From: an uncultured Coriobacteriales bacterium
GTDB taxonomy: Bacteria; Actinomycetota; Coriobacteriia; Coriobacteriales; UMGS124
DNA length: 5,313 nt
Direction: 5' to 3'
Assembly: GCA_934662525.1 (NCBI GenBank)
Contig: CAKUKJ010000198.1
Span: 1 to 5,313 of the forward strand
A program made the translations under genes and the position numbers. The stretch's first letter is position 1. Every line of letters begins with the position of its first letter. Positions 1-4,925 of the stretch are shown here, one piece after another. A model generated the notes under the pieces. The model saw only the letters and a program-made list of their open reading frames with translations, had not been told where the DNA came from and ran no database searches.

Positions 1-285
1 ATCCCGGGCCACCGCTCCCAAGGCCGCCGTCTGCCGAATCAGCCGGGCGGCGATCTGGGGCTTGGTCTCGAAGGTGGCCACCTCGGGGATGTGGACCTTG
101 TGACCGTCGATGAGCAGCGCGACGGTGCCGCGGAAGGTGTCGCCCTCGTTGATGGGGTTGGGGCCGATGCGGTCGATCCACGTGAAGCGCTTGCCCAGAG
201 TGGCCCCGTGCTGCACCTTGCAGGCAACCGTGCATGCCAGGCAGTTCACGCATTTGTTGCACTCGGTCACAATGACGTTTTGCAT
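1..285 (-). CDS. 4Fe-4S electron-transfer subunit of a molybdoenzyme (DmsB/NrfC-like), C-terminus outside the window
   Basis: Reading leftwards from the ATG at 285-283 gives 95 residues with no stop before the edge. The protein opens MQNVIVTECNKCVNCLACT and has cysteines at 9, 12, 15, 18 and 22. C12-x2-C15-x2-C18-x3-C22 is the first cluster motif of the multi-cluster ferredoxin subunits that serve DMSO-reductase-family enzymes; C9 is an additional cysteine. Family members carry three or four [4Fe-4S] clusters in about 180-250 residues, so more than half of the gene should lie off the left edge. There is no signal peptide, as expected if the subunit is exported bound to the Tat-targeted catalytic partner. 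Its start codon abuts the TAA of the upstream gene, and GGGAGG at 299-294 sits 8 nt before the ATG, inside that gene. Role inferred: electron relay between a membrane anchor or quinol and the molybdenum subunit. The family is clear; the exact complex is not. Confidence 0.92.
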   Translation of the reverse strand, partial: MQNVIVTECNKCVNCLACTVACKVQHGATLGKRFTWIDRIGPNPINEGDTFRGTVALLIDGHKVHIPEVATFETKPQIAARLIRQTAALGAVARD

Positions 286-3200
286 TTAGAACGCCTCCCT
301 CTCCTCGTCGCTCATCGGCTTCCACTCCTGCAAGCGGGGGTCGTCGCCCGAGGTGATGATCTCGATGCCGGTCTCGGGGTCGCACGGGATGATGTGGCCG
401 CCCGGGCAGTTGTCCTCGGTGCACTTATAGACCTTCACGAGGTAGGCTCGCAGTGTAGAAGTGCCCAGATGCGGGTCTTGGGCATACTGGTCCACCAGCA
501 CGTTGATGTTGGAAAGGTCCCAGCCGTGGTTGGGCGCGGGGAGCTCGGGGTACCACCAGCCGTGGTCGGCCTCGATGACGCGCGGGTCGATGCCGGCGAA
601 CAGGTCGGCGGTCTCGCGGATCTTGCCGCGACGCGACTCGATCCAGCACCAGTCGCCCTGCTCGATGCCCAGCTCGGCAGCCGTGTCGGGATGAATCTGG
701 AACTTGGGCACGGGATACTGCTCGCGCAGGTAGGGCTGCTGGCGGCCTTCGGAGTGGAAGAAGAGCGGGTTGCGCCGGCCCGTGGTCATGATGAGCGGGT
801 ACTCCTTGTAGACGTCGGGCGTCTGATAGGGGCTCTCATAGGGCTCGCGCACGGTGGGCAACGCCGCCAGGTAGTCGTCCTCGCGCCCGACCTCGCGCTC
901 GACGCCGCGCGTGTCGGCCGGGTAGGACTCCAGGATGGTGCTCCACAGCTCGAACTTGCCGGTGGGCGTGGGGAAGCCGGTGGGGCCGGGCTTGCCGGTG
1001 GTGTTGTAGTCGGGGCTCTCGGGGTCGAAGTAGCCCTGGGGGGCGCGCAGCCAGCCCCACATATATCGGCGGTAGTAGCCAAACGGGCTCATCTTCTTGA
1101 GCGACCACTGACCATGCTCCTGGTACTTGTCGCAGAAATCCTGGTAGGAGTCGAACTGCAGCGGGGCACCGTTGAGACCGAGCTCGGTGGGGCCGCCGGC
1201 CTGCATCACGTGGCCGTCCATGAAGTCCATGGGCTTCATCGTGATGACCGACATGTCGAGCGCCTGCTCGTCGCTGGGCCACTGCGTGTCGCCGAACTGC
1301 GCCAAGAAAGGCGTGTGTGACTTGTCCTCGGGCCACCAGGGGTTGCCGAGCTTGGGCGTGAGCTTGTTGATGAGCGTCATGGAGTCCCATTTGGCCTCAG
1401 CAAGGGGCTCCACGATCTTCACCATGGCACCGAAGCCGCCCTCGCCGTTCTGCGAGGCGCGCACGCAGGCGTTCTCCAGGAAGTGACGCGCGGGCAGGAT
1501 GACGTCGGCAAGCTCCACGGTGGGCGTGAACCAAAGCTCCCAAGCCAGGTAGAAGTCGAGCGTCTTGAAGGCTTCCCAGTTCGCCACGGCGTTGCCCGAG
1601 TGGAAGTGGCTGCCCGTGCAGCTGATCATGCCGCGGATGGGATAGGGCTTGCCGGTCATGATCATGTCGGTGGCAGTTGCCTGGTCGTGGTAGATGGCGG
1701 CGTTGCCCACCTGGTTGGACCAGGGGATGAGCGGGAACCGACCGCCGCCGGGCGTGAGGTCGTCGCCCACGGCGCCGGCGCACATACCGGCCACTTCAGG
1801 CGTGCAGGCGTTGTCTACGAACGGCGTGTGGTACTGGAAATAGGTGTTGTACAGGAAGTACATGAGGTCGGAGCCGCGGTTGCCGCCGAACGTGTCGATG
1901 TTGTTCGTGATGCCGGAAAGGCACAGGATGGTGCGGCAGGTCTCGGCGGAGTTGCCTGTGTGCTCGATGGGCAGGTTGTACTGGATGCCGCCCATACCGG
2001 GCTCCTGCGAGTAGGCAAGGGCGGTCTGACGGATGAGGTCGGCGTCGAGCCAGCAGTGCTCGGCGGCGCGCTCGGGCGTCCAGTAGGACACGCGCTCAGC
2101 GAACTTCTCCCATACCGGGTGCACCTTGACGGTGCGGCCGTCCTTGAGTGTGACCTCGAACTCGCCCTCAAGCGCGGGATCGAGGTCGAGCTTTGCGGGG
2201 AAGCCCGGGTCGTGCGTCTCCAACGCGCCGCAATCCTCGTATCGGGGGTCGTCGGGGCTCATGTAGCTGGGATGAAGAACCTCGCAGTCCTTCTCGGGGT
2301 CGGGCAGCGTGGCCTCGTCCTCTCCATCCCACAGGCCGCTGGGCGCATGGAAGTAGGTGAGCTCTCCCTTGTTGAGGTTCCAGACAGCGAACTTCTGGGG
2401 GTCGCCGCCCTCCACCACGTCGCTCTCCTTAAGCAGGCGCGTGCGAATCTCGAGCGGGTAGGCGCCGGGCATCTCATACTTGTTCGTCCAGGTGAAACCC
2501 GTAGGCTCCATGTCGTCCACCACAAGCATGGGGCCGTTGGTCCAGCGCTTGATGAACAGCTCGTCGTAGCGCTTCTCGGTGATGATGACGTTCATGAGCG
2601 CCTGGGCGAGGGCGTCGTCGGTGCCGGGGCGTAGGTGCAGCTGGTAGTCGCACTCCTTGCCCAGGTTCTGCAGACGCGGGCCCACGCAGATGGAGACCTC
2701 GGAGTTGAACTTCATCTCCGTGGCGACCTTGCCGGCGGTGTCGTAGTTGGAGACCTCCTGGTTGGTGCCCCACTGGAAGAAGCACTTCGCACCGTCGTTC
2801 ACGGCCACCCAGTGCGGCGAGGGATAGGCAATCATGGCACCGGTTGCGATGCGCGGGCCCTTGCAAATCTGACCTGCTGTGGAGCCGACGTTGGACATGC
2901 CAACGACACTCGGGAAGCTCTCGATGCCGTAGGTGGTGGTGCGGCCGGTGCCATGGAGGATCTTCATGGAGTGCCAGCCCATGTTGTTGGGGTCGTCGAT
3001 GACCTTGTGGATGCCCTCCACAGCCAAATCGATCGCCTCATCCCAGGAAATGCGCACCCATCCGGGATCCTCCCCCTTGGGATTCGTGCGCTTCATGGGA
3101 TACTTCACGCGGTCGGGATGGTAGAGCGCCTCCATAGCATCGCGGCCCTTTGAGCAGCAGTTGCCGTGCGAGGAGATGGCGGTGTTGTCTCCCTCGATCT

Positions 3201-3423
3201 TCACGACGCGGCCGTTCTTCACGCTGACCCAGATGGGGCATTCCATCTTGCCACACGCACGGCAGTGGCTGCGTATGCGCTTGACCTCGTCGTGGTCGGC
3301 GGCAAGCTCCTCTGCGCTCGCTTTGCCCAGTCCCACGAGCGTGCCGGGAGACGCCGCAGCCGCGAGCGCCGCCGCAACGCTGACCTTGGCAAACGTGCGA
3401 CGTGTCATGGTCTTTTGTGCCAT
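286..3423 (-). CDS. Tat-exported molybdopterin (bis-MGD) oxidoreductase catalytic subunit, catechol-dehydroxylase-like, substrate unknown
   Basis: Complete 1,045-residue protein. The ATG at 3423 is preceded by AAGGA (3436-3432), 8 nt away. Residues 1-37 are a Tat signal: twin arginines R8-R9 in TRRTFAK, an Ala-rich core, and a likely cleavage site after ASA (35-37). The [4Fe-4S] site is C54-x2-C57-x4-C62-x27-C90, followed by K92 of the C-x-K-G motif. C187 in GQICKGPR lies where the family places its Mo ligand, so thiolate ligation is a plausible inference. Further landmarks are NLGKE (253-257), LRPGTD (264-269), GGNRG (513-517), VILPARHF (641-648) and a C-terminal MGD-binding domain from about 875 (HPDTAAELGIEQGD, 911-924). 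This pattern, with a long insert at about 300-440, resembles from memory the Eggerthellaceae dehydroxylases acting on dopamine, hydrocaffeic acid and catechin, and more distantly acetylene hydratase and pyrogallol transhydroxylase. The C-terminal tail carries C1001, C1006, H1010 and C1014. Co-transcribed with the Fe-S subunit. Generic alternatives are another reductase or a sulfur- or nitrogen-oxide enzyme. Confidence 0.95.
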   Translation of the reverse strand: MAQKTMTRRTFAKVSVAAALAAAASPGTLVGLGKASAEELAADHDEVKRIRSHCRACGKMECPIWVSVKNGRVVKIEGDNTAISSHGNCCSKGRDAMEALYHPDRVKYPMKRTNPKGEDPGWVRISWDEAIDLAVEGIHKVIDDPNNMGWHSMKILHGTGRTTTYGIESFPSVVGMSNVGSTAGQICKGPRIATGAMIAYPSPHWVAVNDGAKCFFQWGTNQEVSNYDTAGKVATEMKFNSEVSICVGPRLQNLGKECDYQLHLRPGTDDALAQALMNVIITEKRYDELFIKRWTNGPMLVVDDMEPTGFTWTNKYEMPGAYPLEIRTRLLKESDVVEGGDPQKFAVWNLNKGELTYFHAPSGLWDGEDEATLPDPEKDCEVLHPSYMSPDDPRYEDCGALETHDPGFPAKLDLDPALEGEFEVTLKDGRTVKVHPVWEKFAERVSYWTPERAAEHCWLDADLIRQTALAYSQEPGMGGIQYNLPIEHTGNSAETCRTILCLSGITNNIDTFGGNRGSDLMYFLYNTYFQYHTPFVDNACTPEVAGMCAGAVGDDLTPGGGRFPLIPWSNQVGNAAIYHDQATATDMIMTGKPYPIRGMISCTGSHFHSGNAVANWEAFKTLDFYLAWELWFTPTVELADVILPARHFLENACVRASQNGEGGFGAMVKIVEPLAEAKWDSMTLINKLTPKLGNPWWPEDKSHTPFLAQFGDTQWPSDEQALDMSVITMKPMDFMDGHVMQAGGPTELGLNGAPLQFDSYQDFCDKYQEHGQWSLKKMSPFGYYRRYMWGWLRAPQGYFDPESPDYNTTGKPGPTGFPTPTGKFELWSTILESYPADTRGVEREVGREDDYLAALPTVREPYESPYQTPDVYKEYPLIMTTGRRNPLFFHSEGRQQPYLREQYPVPKFQIHPDTAAELGIEQGDWCWIESRRGKIRETADLFAGIDPRVIEADHGWWYPELPAPNHGWDLSNINVLVDQYAQDPHLGTSTLRAYLVKVYKCTEDNCPGGHIIPCDPETGIEIITSGDDPRLQEWKPMSDEEREAF

Positions 3424-3446
3424 ATCGTCTTTCCTTCCCCTTGATG

Positions 3447-3462
3447 GCGCCGTTTTCGGCGC
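3447..3462 (-). promoter_or_regulatory. Hairpin in the oxidoreductase 5' leader
   Basis: GCGCCG-N4-CGGCGC forms a perfect 6-bp G/C stem with a four-base loop (AAAA in the minus-strand transcript). It ends 10 nt before the Shine-Dalgarno AAGGA (3436-3432). A short flanking pair, CCTTG (3439-3443) with CAAGG (3476-3480), could extend the structure around it. No T-run follows in the direction of the operon, so it is not a typical terminator. It could stabilise the mRNA or affect ribosome access; this is inference. Confidence 0.5.
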
Positions 3463-3520
3463 GACGCATTTGTACCAAGGCGGAAGTGGATGAGGCGAAC
3501 GACGTTTTTGACCTGAAATG

Positions 3521-3557
3521 ATTCCAATCGATTTGGCTTGTAATTCCTTGTTGGAAT
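3521..3557. promoter_or_regulatory. Probable LysR-type regulator binding site (T-N11-A dyad plus half-site)
   Basis: ATTCC (3543-3547), a 5-bp spacer and GGAAT (3553-3557) form a perfect interrupted palindrome containing T3544-N11-A3556, the classical LysR-type recognition box. A second ATTCC at 3521-3525 lies exactly 22 bp away, about two helical turns, on the side of the oxidoreductase. The left half-site and the right arm also form a longer imperfect inverted repeat: ATgATTCCAA at 3518-3527 and TTGGAATgAT at 3551-3560, nine of ten positions paired. Recognition site distal and degenerate activation half-site proximal to the target is the usual LysR arrangement. The regulator encoded at 3744-4664 is the obvious ligand, by position. 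Confidence 0.68.
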
Positions 3558-3562
3558 GATAC

Positions 3563-3586
3563 CTGTTAGATACTGGTTCTTAACAG
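3563..3586. repeat. Inverted repeat CTGTTA-N12-TAACAG
   Basis: Two perfect 6-bp arms (3563-3568 and 3581-3586) lie on either side of a 12-bp spacer, 5 bp to the right of the LysR-type dyad. The arms do not match the ATTCC half-site, so this may be a site for a different protein, or chance in an AT-rich stretch. It overlaps the weak candidate -35 element of the minus strand. Confidence 0.4.
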
Positions 3587-3728
3587 ACAATCTTTGAGCT
3601 TTTCAGTCTTGGGGCAACATGACTTCGCCTCTTCACCACACTGGGATGCACCTCCTTTGCGCCGCCTGACGCCCGCAGGTGTTAAACTCATCGCGCACAA
3701 GTCTAGGCGCACGGGGCGCCACTGGTCT

Positions 3729-3736
3729 GGGAGGGG
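3729..3736 (+). promoter_or_regulatory. Shine-Dalgarno that sets the LysR gene start
   Basis: GGGAGGGG ends 7 nt before the ATG at 3744. It supports that start over an in-frame TTG at 3594, which would add 50 residues with no resemblance to the LysR family and no comparable ribosome site. Confidence 0.75.
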
Positions 3737-3743
3737 CCGCTCA

Positions 3744-4664
3744 ATGTCGATTACGCGCTTCGAAGAGTTCCTCGTCTTGGCGGGGCACCTCAACTACACG
3801 GCTGCGGCACGGCGGCTCAACATCACGCAATCGGCCCTGAGCAAGCACATCCTCGCACTCGAAAAGGAATTCGGAACCACCCTCATCAACCGAGACAAGC
3901 AGCAGATAGAGCTCACGCGAGAGGGACGCATCTTTTGCGAGGAGGCGTCGAAAATCATCGAGGCGTATCGCCAGGCCGAGCGCCGCCTGCACGAGACGCG
4001 CCATGAGGTGTGCATAGCCGGCGCAACCAAAGACTCGGCCATACGCGCCATCATGGCCCGCACCCTGGAGGCCCTTCGCAGCAAAAACCCTCATGTCGCC
4101 CTCCGAGTCCTCGAGTGCCCGTCGAGCTCGCTGCACGGCGAGCTGCAGCAGAGGCGCGTCGACATCGGCATCGACGTCGACGACCCCTTTGAAGAGCCCG
4201 GCCCCCAGATCGAGAGCCGCTTTCTTGCCTCGGTGCCCCTGCTCGCCGTGACGAAGCTCGGCTCTCCCCTGGCAGGACGTGATTCCGTGAGCATCGAGGA
4301 GCTGTCGCACCTGCGCATCATGCACCCCACCGGCAGTGCCGACATGCAGCGCGGCGCCAACGCCATCGAGGCGATTTTTCAGAAGTGCGGCGTCAGCATG
4401 GGCAAGCGCATATTCTTCGCCACATCTTGGAGCGACTTTCCTGCCGCCGAGCTCGATGAGAACGTGTTCGTGATGCCCCGGTCGCTCTTCAGCAAACAGC
4501 TGTTCGGGCACGCTCTCAACGGATGCGCGGGCATCCCCATCTCCGATGCATGCGCACGGTTCCCCTATCAGGTTTCGTGGAGGACGGGGGAGGCCAGCTA
4601 CGAGGTCAAAAGCTGCATTGACGCCTTGATTGACGCCGCCGCAGCCATTGAGGAACAGAGCTAG
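3744..4664 (+). CDS. LysR-type transcriptional regulator, probable controller of the divergent oxidoreductase operon
   Basis: 306 residues, the usual length for the family. The N-terminal winged helix-turn-helix is complete: FEEFLVLAGHLNYTAAARRL (6-25), then NITQSALSKHILALEKEFG (26-44) as turn and recognition helix, and the wing ending in ELTREG (56-61). A linker helix follows (about 62-90), then a periplasmic-binding-protein-like effector domain from about 91 to the end, with the typical LRVLECPSSSLHGELQQRRVDIGI element near 130. There are no membrane segments, so it is cytoplasmic. The start is fixed by the conserved N-terminus and the Shine-Dalgarno at 3729-3736. It is transcribed away from the molybdoenzyme operon with a LysR-type dyad between them, the standard layout in which the regulator controls its divergent neighbour and often itself. 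The effector is unknown; the enzyme's substrate or product is a natural guess. No terminator with a clear T-run follows. Confidence 0.96.
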   Translation: MSITRFEEFLVLAGHLNYTAAARRLNITQSALSKHILALEKEFGTTLINRDKQQIELTREGRIFCEEASKIIEAYRQAERRLHETRHEVCIAGATKDSAIRAIMARTLEALRSKNPHVALRVLECPSSSLHGELQQRRVDIGIDVDDPFEEPGPQIESRFLASVPLLAVTKLGSPLAGRDSVSIEELSHLRIMHPTGSADMQRGANAIEAIFQKCGVSMGKRIFFATSWSDFPAAELDENVFVMPRSLFSKQLFGHALNGCAGIPISDACARFPYQVSWRTGEASYEVKSCIDALIDAAAAIEEQS

Positions 4665-4825
4665 TCCGTCATTGCTCACGTCGCAGCATATGGGATTATG
4701 CCCAGACTTGCACATTTAGTTTGAAATGTAGAACTTTAGGAATCCACGTATACACAATCGCCTGATTAAGTAATCCATGGCTATCATACACCACCAGCGA
4801 GCACTGCAGACAGCAGGTAAGACCG

Positions 4826-4865
4826 GCTAGCCTGCAGGAGCTCTCTGTCCATTTTTCAGGCTAGC
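4826..4865 (+). repeat. 9-bp inverted repeat in the probable leader of the permease gene
   Basis: GCTAGCCTG (4826-4834) and CAGGCTAGC (4857-4865) are perfect reverse complements with a 22-nt spacer. Because GCTAGC is itself palindromic, GGCTAGC also occurs twice in direct orientation (4825 and 4859). The spacer contains a run of five T (4852-4856) and the palindrome GAGCTC. A competing pair is GCAGG (4813-4817) with CCTGC (4831-4835). The repeat ends 60 nt before the GTG start. It could be an operator or a folded leader; which one cannot be told from sequence alone. Confidence 0.55.
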
Positions 4866-4914
4866 TTCATATTTTCTGCCGTCTGCCAGCGCTTTTCCCG
4901 TTGGCTGCGACATG

Positions 4915-4920
4915 AAGGAG
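4915..4920 (+). promoter_or_regulatory. Shine-Dalgarno that sets the permease GTG start
   Basis: AAGGAG lies 5 nt before GTG at 4926. The nearby ATG at 4922 is in another frame and only 1 nt from this site, so GTG is the start that fits both the reading frame and the spacing. Confidence 0.75.
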
Positions 4921-4925
4921 CATGC

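Larger units (their letters stand above)
3424..3743. promoter_or_regulatory. Divergent control region between the oxidoreductase operon and the LysR gene
   Basis: These 320 bp separate two divergently transcribed genes. The middle part (about 3500-3600) is clearly richer in A/T than the genes around it. It holds a LysR-type dyad (3543-3557), an upstream half-site (3521-3525), a second inverted repeat (3563-3586) and a leader hairpin beside the oxidoreductase start (3447-3462). A possible minus-strand promoter is TATCAT (3561-3556, five of six to the -10 consensus) with a weak TTAAGA (3583-3578) 16 bp upstream. It would overlap the dyad, implying repression, so it is only a candidate. I could not find a convincing promoter for the regulator; TTGACC at 3508-3513 lacks a well-spaced -10. 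The stretch 3601-3728 shows no gene or site I can support. Confidence 0.7.
4665..4925. other. Non-coding region between the LysR gene and the permease
   Basis: 261 bp with no supportable gene on either strand. It holds several small dyads: GCATA-N6-TATGC (4686-4701), overlapped by TGGG-N6-CCCA (4691-4704); ACATTT-N6-AAATGT (4712-4729); and GATTA-N2-TAATC (4764-4775). None is followed by a T-run good enough to call a terminator. TATCAT at 4782-4787 is a possible -10 element on the plus strand but has no good -35. The right third carries the larger repeat described at 4826-4865. I see no recognisable Fur box, DtxR box or known riboswitch. Confidence 0.6.

Noticed and set aside
91..1320. Long open frame on the plus strand (409 codons)
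   Set aside because: It lies antisense to the molybdoenzyme and Fe-S genes, has a low-complexity Val/Gly/Ala/Leu composition typical of the opposite strand of GC-rich genes, and shows no domain.
1483..2634. Second long plus-strand frame (383 codons)
   Set aside because: Same reason: it is fully antisense to the well-supported catalytic subunit, with composition reflecting its codon bias and no recognisable motif.
3038..3478. Overlapping frame starting in the molybdoenzyme leader
   Set aside because: It is a frame-shifted reading of the Tat-signal and Fe-S region, with no motif of its own.
3660..3740. Possible cobalamin riboswitch suggested by GCGCCACTGG upstream of the LysR gene
   Set aside because: The rest of the conserved B12 core (the B12 box and its surrounding helices) is absent, and a regulator gene is not a typical target.
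3594..3743. N-terminal extension of the LysR gene from TTG at 3594
   Set aside because: The extra 50 residues precede the universal LysR N-terminus, have no family counterpart, and the ATG at 3744 has a strong ribosome site.
3741..4715. Minus-strand frame of 324 codons opposite the LysR gene
   Set aside because: The plus strand encodes a complete, textbook LysR protein with a good ribosome site; the antisense frame has no domain and no supporting start signal.
4820..4870. DtxR/IdeR-type iron box in the permease leader
   Set aside because: The GGCTAGCC core has an even centre and its flanks do not fit the 19-bp TTAGGTTAG-S-CTAACCTAA pattern.
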